Part shown: piece after piece, positions 49,740-56,706 of the stretch | How the letters are laid out: each line of letters opens with the position of its first letter | Position numbering within the stretch: the stretch's first letter is position 1 | Origin: Oscillibacter ruminantium GH1 | GTDB lineage: Bacteria; Bacillota; Clostridia; Oscillospirales; Oscillospiraceae | Assembly (NCBI RefSeq): GCF_000307265.1 | Contig: NZ_DF158897.1 | Coordinates: forward strand, 295,730-359,729 | Reading direction: 5' to 3' | Length of the DNA stretch: 64,000 nt | Translations under genes and position numbers: made by a program | The notes under the pieces: generated by a model | What the model was told of the DNA's origin: nothing | The model's database searches: none | The model's input: only the letters and a program-made list of their open reading frames with translations

Positions 49740-49913
49740 TTGAATCATGATCTGAAATTCATAAAACGAGCGCCGCTGACCAACGGGGACTTATACCGCC
49801 GTCAGATGGCCATGCTGAAGAGCTTTCTCGAACACGGAGCCATCTCGCCGGAGCAGTACCGCACCAGTGCCGATGGCTTAACCCGAAAAATGCATTTACA
49901 GCCGAAGGAATGA
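49740..49913 (+). CDS. Small SHOCT-like element protein
   Basis: 57 residues from TTG 49740, supported by GGGAGG eight bases upstream. The core QMAMLKSFLEHGAISPEQYR is a SHOCT-like short helical hairpin common in small element proteins. Follows the metallo-hydrolase by 56 nt and ends in a strong terminator whose loop holds its stop codon. Confidence 0.65.
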   Translation: MNHDLKFIKRAPLTNGDLYRRQMAMLKSFLEHGAISPEQYRTSADGLTRKMHLQPKE

Positions 49914-49931
49914 TCCTTCGGCTGTTTCTTT
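49898..49931 (+). terminator. Rho-independent terminator
   Basis: 11-bp perfect stem CAGCCGAAGGA/TCCTTCGGCTG (extended by one A-T), loop ATGA containing part of the stop codon, then TTTCTTT. It also lies eight bases after the convergent ArdA-like gene end. Confidence 0.85.
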
Positions 49932-49938
49932 GCCCGTA

Positions 49939-51120
49939 TTACTCCATATTCATCTGCTGCCCCATATTCTCGGCAGGGTCGCCCTGCATCAGCTCGTCCA
50001 AACGGAGCGTGCCCTGATAGGCCACATAGCCCCGATCATTGAATTGTCCCTGCTCGTTTTCCACGTGCTCCTTGCCGTATTTGGCGAAGTCGATGTAACC
50101 GACGAGATTTTCATCGTACTCATAATGGCCGGAATCCATGATCATGTACTTGCCGTATTCCTCCGGCGTACGTACCTTGGGAACGTAGTCGAACTGCTCC
50201 AACTCTTTCGCCAGATTGGCGATCTGGCCGGCCTGTTCCGGCTTCGTGAACAGAATGACCGCGCCCAGCTTCTCACGCTCGGCCTGATTCAGCGGCTGGA
50301 TGGTACGGCACATCTCATTGAGATCGGTCAGGTTTTCGTTCTCAAAATCCAGCGCTGCGTCAACTTCTTCCGGAAGCTCGCTTTCCAGAAAGCGCAGGCA
50401 CAGGTCGCCGTAGTTGTTGATGCCGACGCGAAGCATGGTGCGCTCGATCTGCGTCTGCGATACAGGCAAGTAGAGATAGGCAGCAGGGCTGTCAGGAGGC
50501 GCATAGCGTGAACTCATCTCCACCTCCATCAGGCAGTCCTCATAGCGGTACTGCGGAAAACTGTGGCCGTCATAGAGCTGCGACATTTCAAAGCCATTGT
50601 CATAAACCACGCCGTAGGGGGTGACCCGCCCGACCTCGCCGTCGAGCAATTCCAGCGCTACCGAGCGGAAGTCCCTGCCCTGCATTTCCTCCATGGACGC
50701 CCCGCCGCCCAGCGTCAGGTAGTGCCTGCGCCCAAGAGATTCCAGATTGTTAAAGTCCGTGACCACGGTGACCTCCTGACAGCAGAAGGTCAGGTTGATG
50801 AACTCGTCCACGCCATGGAGATCCAGCCGGGACGCCATACCCTGAAACTCTGTTTTCTCATAATCGTCGAAGCTGTCCAGCCGCTTGGCGAGGTAATCCA
50901 GTTCGTCGAGGTTTACATTGATTCTTTCCAGTTGTTTCAGTACCGGAAAACCGCCGCTGACTTCATCAATGTGGCAGTCACGCCTGACCGCATCACCGAT
51001 CTCCAGCGGTCCCAACAGCGCAATGGTGTTGTCGTATTCCGCTCTCGGAATCGGGAAGGGCACTGTGACCACACCGGATTCCGGGTGATGCTGATTTGAC
51101 AGTACTGCTTGAAATTGCAT
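49939..51120 (-). CDS. ArdA-like antirestriction protein
   Basis: 393 residues from ATG 51120. The N-terminal LGPLEIGDAVRRDCHIDEVS and central LESLGRRHYLTLGGGASMEE with RVTPYGVVYDNGFEMSQLYD are the ArdA-type modules, and a second half follows (YLPVSQTQIERTMLRVGINN). Strongly acidic. It is probably the most complete of the three relatives and shares with them the C-terminal Met/Gln-rich tail. Expected to protect the entering element from type I enzymes, perhaps also from BREX. Confidence 0.75.
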   Translation of the reverse strand: MQFQAVLSNQHHPESGVVTVPFPIPRAEYDNTIALLGPLEIGDAVRRDCHIDEVSGGFPVLKQLERINVNLDELDYLAKRLDSFDDYEKTEFQGMASRLDLHGVDEFINLTFCCQEVTVVTDFNNLESLGRRHYLTLGGGASMEEMQGRDFRSVALELLDGEVGRVTPYGVVYDNGFEMSQLYDGHSFPQYRYEDCLMEVEMSSRYAPPDSPAAYLYLPVSQTQIERTMLRVGINNYGDLCLRFLESELPEEVDAALDFENENLTDLNEMCRTIQPLNQAEREKLGAVILFTKPEQAGQIANLAKELEQFDYVPKVRTPEEYGKYMIMDSGHYEYDENLVGYIDFAKYGKEHVENEQGQFNDRGYVAYQGTLRLDELMQGDPAENMGQQMNME

Positions 51121-51145
51121 ATCGCGTCCTCCTTATATTCTCATT

Positions 51146-51271
51146 TCAGAGTCCATTTTCACCACCGATATAGTAGAGACGATCACTGCCGTTTAGACGG
51201 GTGATGGAGTCTTCTGCCCAACGCTGGGTGCTGTGTTCTGTGAGCGACTTCCAATACTCAAGTTCTCTCAT
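51146..51271 (-). CDS. Tiny element protein (41 aa), coupled
   Basis: ATG 51271 overlaps the end of the Cys-rich small gene and reads MRELEYWKSLTEHSTQRWAE to a stop at 51146. There is no good free-standing site, so translation by coupling is likely. Composition is plausible (Trp/Glu rich), and similar short frames follow this gene in related elements. Function unknown. Confidence 0.5.
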   Translation of the reverse strand: MRELEYWKSLTEHSTQRWAEDSITRLNGSDRLYYIGGENGL

Positions 51272-51485
51272 ATCCACTGTGCTTTCCCGCCTTTCTCTGA
51301 ACGATTTTTTGCATATCCGTGCGAAGGTAGCTCTCATCACGATTCCAGCAGATAAAGCCATGCCGGGGATAGGGACAGCTTTTACATCGCTCGAACAAAG
51401 TACAAACAGGACGTTCCTCCCGCACGGGCAAATTTTCCGGTGCAGACAGGGGCTGACGCCTGCGTCGGTTATATACATGCTCCAC
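51258..51485 (-). CDS. Small Cys-rich element protein
   Basis: 75 residues from GTG 51485 with GGAAGGAAA upstream. The sequence PVCTLFERCKSCPYPRHGFI followed by CW looks like a conserved zinc-binding knuckle (Cys spacing C-x5-C-x2-C). Recurs in Tn1549-like elements next to the ArdA gene. Role unknown. Confidence 0.6.
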   Translation of the reverse strand: MEHVYNRRRRQPLSAPENLPVREERPVCTLFERCKSCPYPRHGFICWNRDESYLRTDMQKIVQRKAGKHSGYERT

Positions 51486-51506
51486 TGTGATTTCCTTCCT
51501 GAATGC

Positions 51507-51550
51507 AAAAAAGCACCGGAGTCTTCATGATGAAAACTTCGGCGCTTTTT
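51507..51550 (-). terminator. Terminator after the 229-residue gene
   Basis: On the minus strand a stem built from GCCGAAGT/ACTCCGGT and GC next to a six-T run (AAAAAAGC on the plus strand). It lies 14 nt after the stop of the 51564-52253 gene and so splits the right-end genes into two transcripts. Confidence 0.6.
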
Positions 51551-51563
51551 ATGATAATTTATT

Positions 51564-52253
51564 TTACATAGTTGGCTCTGTGAATGCAGATTCCTCCTGC
51601 GGCTGTGCTTGTGCAATCCGCTGCTGCAAATCAGGCACGAGATTTGTGATTTGCTCCTGTATTTTGCCAAGGCATTTTTCCCGGTCATAGGTGAGATTAT
51701 AAAGATGAACCAGCGTATCCTGAACGCATCGATATATTTCTGTGAGGTGCTCCGGTGAGAAGAGCTGTTGTTTCCAAACAAGGCCGCTGCGCACGGCGAA
51801 GTCCTTCTTCGCCGCTTCGTAATGGTTCGACATATAATGTCCCTGGGATACGCCGGTCCGCTCATAGTCCCAATCCCATGTCACGAACTGAACGCCAAGA
51901 CGGCTGGAATGACCGGCAAGGACAACACCGTTGAAATCGGCCAGCAGCCTGTACGTCTCGTCCAGCCCCTGCGCCTTGAGAAGCGGAGCCGCATCCATGA
52001 GCTTCATATACTCCGACACAGTTTCCGCAGTCTGGGTTACTTCGTGCAAAGCATCTTCGCGCTCCAAGCTTCCAATATCCGCGTCCCGGTATCTGACGCT
52101 GCCGGTTTCGCTGATCCGGCAGAGGGGAAGCCCGTCTGCCAATATGGGCAACAGTCCATTGTCAGGAACGGAAGTATCATAGCCGTCTCGCCGCAGCACG
52201 ATACCGATCTCTGAAAGAAAACCGGCGCTCTTTTCCAAATTGTTCTGTTCCAT
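51564..52253 (-). CDS. Conserved element protein at the right end
   Basis: 229 residues from ATG 52253 (AAGGAG eight bases upstream). DGLPLCRISETGSVRYRDAD and WDWDYERTGVSQGHYMSNHY are the most distinctive segments; the C-terminus is helical (LGKIQEQITNLVPDLQQRIA). It resembles uncharacterised proteins carried near the ArdA genes of related elements. No motif gives a function. Preceded by two strong palindromes. Confidence 0.6.
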   Translation of the reverse strand: MEQNNLEKSAGFLSEIGIVLRRDGYDTSVPDNGLLPILADGLPLCRISETGSVRYRDADIGSLEREDALHEVTQTAETVSEYMKLMDAAPLLKAQGLDETYRLLADFNGVVLAGHSSRLGVQFVTWDWDYERTGVSQGHYMSNHYEAAKKDFAVRSGLVWKQQLFSPEHLTEIYRCVQDTLVHLYNLTYDREKCLGKIQEQITNLVPDLQQRIAQAQPQEESAFTEPTM

Positions 52254-52290
52254 AGTGCTCGCTCCTTATGATTTGTTTTAGAAAAGGAAA

Positions 52291-52319
52291 AGGCCGGCAT
52301 TCGCAATGAATGCCGGCCT
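52291..52319 (-). terminator. Strong hairpin in front of the last element gene
   Basis: 12-bp perfect stem AGGCCGGCATTC/GAATGCCGGCCT with a five-base loop. On the minus strand it is followed by TTTCCTTTTC, so it can end transcription coming from the tRNA side and shield the element. Confidence 0.6.
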
Positions 52320-52345
52320 CATTGAAAATATAGCGACTCTGTTTT

Positions 52346-52372
52346 GGTCTGTATCATTTTGTGATACAGACC
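52346..52372. repeat. Perfect 11-bp palindrome at the element end
   Basis: GGTCTGTATCA / TGATACAGACC with loop TTTTG. No T run on either strand, so a protein-binding dyad (regulator or recombination accessory site) is more likely than a terminator. The rest of 52373-52539 is A/T rich with no gene seen. Confidence 0.6.
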
Positions 52373-52539
52373 TCCGCAGACACAAAAAATTAACAAAATA
52401 TTTTTTCAAAGACGCGTCTGCGCCGCTGCTTTTTGCCTCAAAAAAGGGTCAAAACAGCCCGCGATTTAGTTCAAGTCCCTACCAACGGGGTGGAACCACC
52501 AGAGTTATCTTTTTTTTGCACTTAAAAAATAAGCGTGAA

Positions 52540-52572
52540 AAAGCCCAGAAACCGCTGCGGTTTCTGGGCTTT
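52540..52572 (-). terminator. Terminator of the tRNA transcript
   Basis: 15-bp perfect stem AAAGCCCAGAAACCG / CGGTTTCTGGGCTTT with a three-base loop, 31 nt past the end of tRNA-fMet and running into TTTTTCAC on the minus strand. It is flanked by two copies of AGTTATCTTTTTT (52503 and 52579). Confidence 0.75.
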
Positions 52573-52603
52573 CCGGCAAGTTATCTTTTTTACTTGCACA
52601 ATA

Positions 52604-52679
<76 letters not shown>

Positions 52680-52708
52680 ATATCAACTTGTGCGCTCTGA
52701 ATACCGAT

Positions 52709-52794
52709 TGGTGCCGGTGACCGGACTCGAACCGGTACGGTATTTCTACCAGAGGATTTTAAGTCCGCCGTGTCTACCATTCCACCACACCGGC
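52709..52794 (-). tRNA. tRNA-Leu (TAA)
   Basis: 86 nt with a long variable arm and encoded CCA. Acceptor GCCGGTG pairs with CACCGGC, D-arm GGTAGACAC, anticodon loop CTTAAAA with TAA, T-arm GGTTCGAGTCC. Lies 29 nt upstream of tRNA-fMet on the same transcript. Confidence 0.95.
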
Positions 52795-52811
52795 AGATAT
52801 CGGCAGGTATT

Positions 52812-52841
52812 AGAATACCACACATCGCATCTATCTGTCAA
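52812..52841 (-). promoter_or_regulatory. Promoter of the tRNA-Leu/tRNA-fMet unit
   Basis: On the minus strand -35 TTGACA (52836-52841), 18-bp spacer, -10 TATTCT (52812-52817), about 18 bp before the tRNA-Leu 5' end. Confidence 0.75.
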
Positions 52842-52957
52842 GTCCATTTTCTAAAAAGATGAGGAAAAATATTTTTCAGGCCATGCACGAATCCGTGCAA
52901 TTTTTCGCTACCTCCTGCGTATACTGGTCAGGATATGGCTTTGAGAGGAGGAGCAGT

Positions 52958-53044
52958 ATGCGTATGGACACTTCCCAGACGGGTGATGTGGGCGATGTGG
53001 ATGATCTGATTTTTCAGGACAGTTGGTTGACCAGCGACCGATAA
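52958..53044 (+). CDS. Possible 28-residue small protein
   Basis: ATG 52958 has a strong AGGAGGAG site, and the frame encodes an acidic peptide (MRMDTSQTGDVGDVDDLIFQ at its start) closed by a clear terminator four bases after the stop. A TATACT box lies about 35 nt upstream. Promoter, ribosome site and terminator together make a real small gene plausible; no known family. Confidence 0.45.
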   Translation: MRMDTSQTGDVGDVDDLIFQDSWLTSDR

Positions 53045-53045
53045 G

Positions 53046-53077
53046 AGGCGAGGCGCAGGGTGCGCCCCGCCTTTTTT
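53046..53077 (+). terminator. Rho-independent terminator
   Basis: Stem AGGCG-GGCGCA / TGCGCC-CGCCT with one A/C mismatch and loop GGG, followed by a T run. It closes the small plus-strand gene and may also serve the convergent mnmA. Confidence 0.8.
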
Positions 53078-53089
53078 CTGTTTCAATGC

Positions 53090-54166
53090 TTATTTCGTGA
53101 TGGTTCCCCCGCCCACCACCGTCTCTCCGTCATACAGCACGACGGCCTGTCCCGGCGTGACAGCCCGCTGCGGCTCGTCAAAGGTCAGGCGCAGAGCGCC
53201 GTCTTCCAGCGGTTCCGCGGTGGCGGCGGATTCCCGCTGGCTGTATCGAGTCTTGGCGGTAACACGCAGAGGCCCGCTCAACGCGGGGACAGAAATCCAA
53301 TTTATCTTTTCCGCCGTCAAAGTCTGCGTCCACAAGGCCGCGTCCGGGCCAAGGCGGATGGCCCCAGTGGCGGGATCCTTGTCCAATACGTACAGCGGCG
53401 GCTCAATGGACAGGCCCAGCCCCTTGTGCTGACCTCGCGTATAGCGGACAAAGCCCTTGTGCTGACCCAGCACTCTGCCATTCTCGTCTACAAAATTACC
53501 GGCAGGGGAGGGGTGGCCCGCCGTCCGCTCAATAAATGCGGCATAATCCCCGTCGGGCGCGAAGCAGATATCCTGACTGTCCCGCTTTTTGGCGTTGACC
53601 AGCCCGTTTTGCTCCGCAATCTCCCGCACCTGTGTTTTATGAAGCCCGCCCAGCGGGAACAAGGTATGGCTCAACTGTTCCTGTGTCAGCATGTAGAGGA
53701 AATAGCTCTGGTCTTTGCTGCGGTCCATGCCGCGCTTTAAAAGCCAGCGGCCTGTGTCCCCGTCCTGCTCAACACGGGCGTAATGTCCTGTGGCGAGAAA
53801 GTCGCCGTGAAGCGCCAGAGCCCGCTGGAGCAGCGCCCCGAACTTCACGGAGCGGTTGCACACCACACAGGGATTTGGCGTTCGACCCGCCTCGTACTCC
53901 GATACGAAATCAGCAATTACCGTATCCCGAAAAATCTGAGAAAAATCAAAAACATAAAAGGGGAATCCAAGCTTCGCTGCCACCGCCCGCGCGTCCTCAG
54001 CGTCCGCCAGAGAGCAGCAGGTCTTCTCCCGCCCCTCGCCCAAATCCTCATTGTGGAACAAACGCAGGTTCACACCGGATACCTCGTAGCCCGCCTGCTG
54101 CAAAAGCAGGGCGGATACCGAGCTGTCCACGCCGCCGCTCATGCCAAGGAAAACGCTTTTGCCCAT
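53090..54166 (-). CDS. mnmA: tRNA-specific 2-thiouridylase MnmA
   Basis: 358 residues from ATG 54166. PP-loop SGGVDSS at residues 10-16 binds ATP. The catalytic Cys is in RTPNPCVVCNRSVKFG, and the second Cys, forming the persulphide, in RDSQDICFAPDGDY. TGHYARVE and KRGMDRSKDQSYFLYML are the tRNA-binding signatures. It thiolates U34 of Glu, Gln and Lys tRNAs. Full length. Lies behind the ATPase gene on the same strand. Confidence 0.96.
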   Translation of the reverse strand: MGKSVFLGMSGGVDSSVSALLLQQAGYEVSGVNLRLFHNEDLGEGREKTCCSLADAEDARAVAAKLGFPFYVFDFSQIFRDTVIADFVSEYEAGRTPNPCVVCNRSVKFGALLQRALALHGDFLATGHYARVEQDGDTGRWLLKRGMDRSKDQSYFLYMLTQEQLSHTLFPLGGLHKTQVREIAEQNGLVNAKKRDSQDICFAPDGDYAAFIERTAGHPSPAGNFVDENGRVLGQHKGFVRYTRGQHKGLGLSIEPPLYVLDKDPATGAIRLGPDAALWTQTLTAEKINWISVPALSGPLRVTAKTRYSQRESAATAEPLEDGALRLTFDEPQRAVTPGQAVVLYDGETVVGGGTITK

Positions 54167-54262
54167 GTTGTAACGACCTCCTTCGGCCCGAATTTTCTAA
54201 TCTAAATCGTAAAAGCAAAGGGGACTTTTCGGCCCCCTTCTGCGCAATGCCCAAACTGCCCA

Positions 54263-55084
54263 TCATCGATTGCGGATGGCAAACGCCTGCACAGGCAGTG
54301 CATCCGCCAACCCCAGCAGCATCCGATTGAACCCGCCTGTATAGTCAAACTTCGTATCGGATAAACCGCTGCGCTTTGCATGTTGGATGGGAAAGAGCAT
54401 TGTAAACCGGGACCCAATGCCGATCTTGGACTCTGCCATCAGTCTTCCGCCGTGATCCTCCGCAATCCGCAGACACAGCGGTAAACCCAGACCCAGACCG
54501 TGGGGAGGGGGGTCTCGCAGCTCCTTGTGTGTATAGCGGTCAAAGAGAACCTTCAACTGCAGATCATCCATCCCACAGCCGGTATCGGCTACCTCCAGCA
54601 GAGCCTGTTCGTCCTGCCGCCTCAGCGACACGGTCACCGAGCCGCCGGCAGGGGTAAATTTAAAGGCATTGGACAGCAACTGAAAGAGCAGTTGGCGAAT
54701 GGATTCCGGGTCCACCGCACAGATCAACTGGGGCAGGGCACACTCAAACTTCAGCGTTAGATTCAAGAGCCGCGCCAGCTGCTCCGCCTCATCGCAGATT
54801 TCCTGAATCAACCCCGCCAGATCGCACTCCTGACGAGGGAGAGGCGTCCGGGCATCCAGACGGGCAGCCGCAGTTAAACCGTTTACCAGCCGCAGCATTT
54901 GGTAGTAGTTTTGATCCAGCTGCGCCGCCTTCCGATCAAGTTCCGCGTCTTTTTCCCGGGCTTCTGCGGGAGCAAGCGCCGTGGCCGCCAGATACAGCCC
55001 GCTAAGCATTCCCCTCAGCTGCACAGCAATAGACGGGAACAAGCTGGCCAGCAGCTCCGCTTCCTCACGCTCATAGTTTTCCAA
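54263..55084 (-). CDS. Histidine-kinase-like ATPase lacking the phospho-acceptor His
   Basis: 273 residues if started at TTG 55084, which has AGAGGAG eight bases upstream (ATGs at 55099-55120 lack a site). The C-terminal HATPase domain is complete: N box QLLFQLLSNAFKFTP, G1 DTGCGM and G2 GLGLGLPL. In the dimerisation region, FPSIAVQLRGMLSGLYLAAT occupies the place of the usual SHELRTPL, with no His. No membrane helix and no sensor domain. It may be a pseudokinase or act on a non-canonical residue; no response regulator is adjacent. Confidence 0.8.
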   Translation of the reverse strand: MENYEREEAELLASLFPSIAVQLRGMLSGLYLAATALAPAEAREKDAELDRKAAQLDQNYYQMLRLVNGLTAAARLDARTPLPRQECDLAGLIQEICDEAEQLARLLNLTLKFECALPQLICAVDPESIRQLLFQLLSNAFKFTPAGGSVTVSLRRQDEQALLEVADTGCGMDDLQLKVLFDRYTHKELRDPPPHGLGLGLPLCLRIAEDHGGRLMAESKIGIGSRFTMLFPIQHAKRSGLSDTKFDYTGGFNRMLLGLADALPVQAFAIRNR

Positions 55085-55350
55085 AGCGATTTCTCCTCTC
55101 ATCGGCATACGCATTGCCACATTGCGCTTTTATGATAATCCTTAGGATTTGCAGGCAATCTCGCCGCAACCCCCGGTAAACTTTGGATTTTTCAGGCATA
55201 AAATACGATTTTTCTCCACATTTTTTCAGAATAACAAAAAAATCGCATAAAAACAAGAGATTTGTTACTTTTCAATAAAATTTTCTGCCCTCGCTCAAGT
55301 TTTTTACGACGAGGGCTGTTTATATCTGGTGGAAATCACCAAGGGGTACG

Positions 55351-55397
55351 CGAAAATGTACTACGCAATTTTACGTAACAGATGGTACACATTTTCG
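55351..55397. promoter_or_regulatory. Nested dyad operator upstream of gap
   Basis: CGAAAATGT (55351-55359) and its complement ACATTTTCG (55389-55397) are centred on 55374, and the palindrome TTACGTAA (55371-55378) is centred on 55374.5, so the two are co-axial. It ends eight bases upstream of the extended -10. Likely binding site for a glycolytic regulator. Confidence 0.6.
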
Positions 55398-55404
55398 GAA
55401 ACTA

Positions 55405-55413
55405 TGCTATAAT
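55405..55413 (+). promoter_or_regulatory. Extended -10 promoter of gap
   Basis: TGCTATAAT, a perfect extended -10 element; no good -35 at 16-18 bp. Predicted start near 55420, about 60 nt before the gene. The remainder of 55085-55350 shows no gene. Confidence 0.65.
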
Positions 55414-55478
55414 GATTACAATACTTGCCGGGCGTGGGCATCGCCGCGGTAAAATACGGGGATCGGATGGTACGGGAT

Positions 55479-56501
55479 ATGGCAATTAAGGTTGGGATCA
55501 ACGGCTTCGGGCGCATTGGACGCGTTGCGCTGCGGATTATGATTGAACGGGGATGCAGCAGTTACCAAATCTGCGGCATCAACCTGCGCAATGCGGATCT
55601 GGAATACATGGCCTATCAGGTGAAATACGACTCGGTGTTTCGCACCTTTCAGGGATCGGTGGAATATGACGACCGGAATCTGATTATCAACGGTAAAAAG
55701 ATTCGGGTCTATTCTGAGAGCGACGCAAATCTCATTCCGTGGGATGACTGCGGCGCAGAATACATCATTGAATCCACCGGCGTTTACAACACGGTGGAAA
55801 AAGCCTCCGCCCACTTCAAGGGCGGGGCAAAGAAGGTCATTCTCAGCGCCCCCGCCAAGGACGAGGGAACCCCCACTTTTGTCATGGGCGTGAACCATAA
55901 GAAGTACACACCGGACATGGACGTTGTTTCCAATGCCTCCTGCACCACCAACTGCCTGGCGCCCATGAGCAAGGTCGTAAACGATACCTTTGGCATCGAG
56001 CAGGCGCTCATGAGCACCATCCACTCCGCCACCGCCAAGCAGAAGGCCGTGGATTCCCGGGCCGGGCGGGACTGGCGGACGGGGCGCAGCGTGATGGGCA
56101 ACATCATTCCCTCCTCTACCGGCGCGGCGAAGGCTGTTGGCATGGTCATTCCCGAATTGAAAGGGAAAATGACCGGTATGAGCTTCCGCGTTCCCACCAA
56201 CGATGTGTCCGTGGTGGATTTGACGGCCCGGCTGAAGCAGCCCGCCAGCTACCATGACGTGTGCGTCGCCATTGAAAACGCTTCCCGCAACAGCATGAAA
56301 GGTATTATTAATTACACCACCGATCAGGTGGTTTCCTCCGACCTGACCGGGTTCCCCGAAACCTGCATCTTTGACGAAACAGCCGGCATCATGCTGGACA
56401 ACAACTTTGTCAAACTGATCGCGTGGTACGACAACGAATGGGGCTATTCCAACAAATTGCTGGATCTGATGGCTCATATGTACGAGGTGGATCACCAGTA
56501 A
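55479..56501 (+). CDS. gap: Glyceraldehyde-3-phosphate dehydrogenase, type I
   Basis: 340 residues from ATG 55479 (an alternative ATG at 55467 has a weak GGGGAT site). The NAD site is KVGINGFGRIGRVAL, and the catalytic cysteine is in SNASCTTNCLAPM. The HSATAKQKAVD, RTGRSVMGNIIPSSTGAA and WYDNEWGYSNK blocks are canonical. AKQ where many have TQ, and an acidic residue pattern after the Rossmann strand (ICGINLRNADLEYM), are consistent with NAD dependence. Glycolytic enzyme in the cytosol. Confidence 0.95.
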   Translation: MAIKVGINGFGRIGRVALRIMIERGCSSYQICGINLRNADLEYMAYQVKYDSVFRTFQGSVEYDDRNLIINGKKIRVYSESDANLIPWDDCGAEYIIESTGVYNTVEKASAHFKGGAKKVILSAPAKDEGTPTFVMGVNHKKYTPDMDVVSNASCTTNCLAPMSKVVNDTFGIEQALMSTIHSATAKQKAVDSRAGRDWRTGRSVMGNIIPSSTGAAKAVGMVIPELKGKMTGMSFRVPTNDVSVVDLTARLKQPASYHDVCVAIENASRNSMKGIINYTTDQVVSSDLTGFPETCIFDETAGIMLDNNFVKLIAWYDNEWGYSNKLLDLMAHMYEVDHQ

Positions 56502-56557
56502 AAGATACACAAACTGGCGCGTCTGGCATGTGCATTCATAGACCAAATACATAACCG

Positions 56558-56590
56558 GGAAGTCACGGCAGACGATCTGCCGTGACTTCC
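56558..56590 (+). terminator. Hairpin terminator of gap
   Basis: 15-bp perfect stem GGAAGTCACGGCAGA / TCTGCCGTGACTTCC with a CGA loop, 57 nt after the stop. The T tract that follows is weak. Confidence 0.65.
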
Positions 56591-56614
56591 ATCTTTATAG
56601 CAAAGCGAAAACAC

Positions 56615-56645
56615 CCCGGCGCGGCCATAAGCCGCGCCGGGTTTC
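56615..56645. terminator. Bidirectional terminator between gap and the PIN-like gene
   Basis: 11-bp GC-rich stem CCCGGCGCGGC / GCCGCGCCGGG, loop CATAA, with TTTCT on the plus side and GTGTTTTC on the minus side. Confidence 0.65.
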
Positions 56646-56706
56646 TATAACAGCTGCTTTTTAATAGGACTTTATCCGCTTGCGCCGTACCTTCTGCCGC
56701 GATTCT

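Larger units (their letters stand above)
26127..52253. mobile_element. Tn1549-like integrative conjugative element (mosaic, boundaries unresolved)
   Basis: A conjugation module (coupling protein, relaxase, VirB4, PrgI, peptidoglycan hydrolase), a candidate oriT, ArdA-like antirestriction proteins and small element-specific genes run almost entirely on the minus strand. No integrase/recombinase and no VirB6/TrbL-like multi-spanning protein is seen here. The right limit probably lies between the last element gene (52253) and the tRNA terminator (about 52540). The left limit may be near 25.6 kb, or outside the window if the BREX island is cargo. Confidence 0.75.

Noticed and set aside
55416..56552. 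Long minus-strand open frame (378 codons) opposite gap
   Set aside because: It is exactly antisense to an unmistakable GAPDH; the His/Gly-rich product has no fold and no ribosome site.
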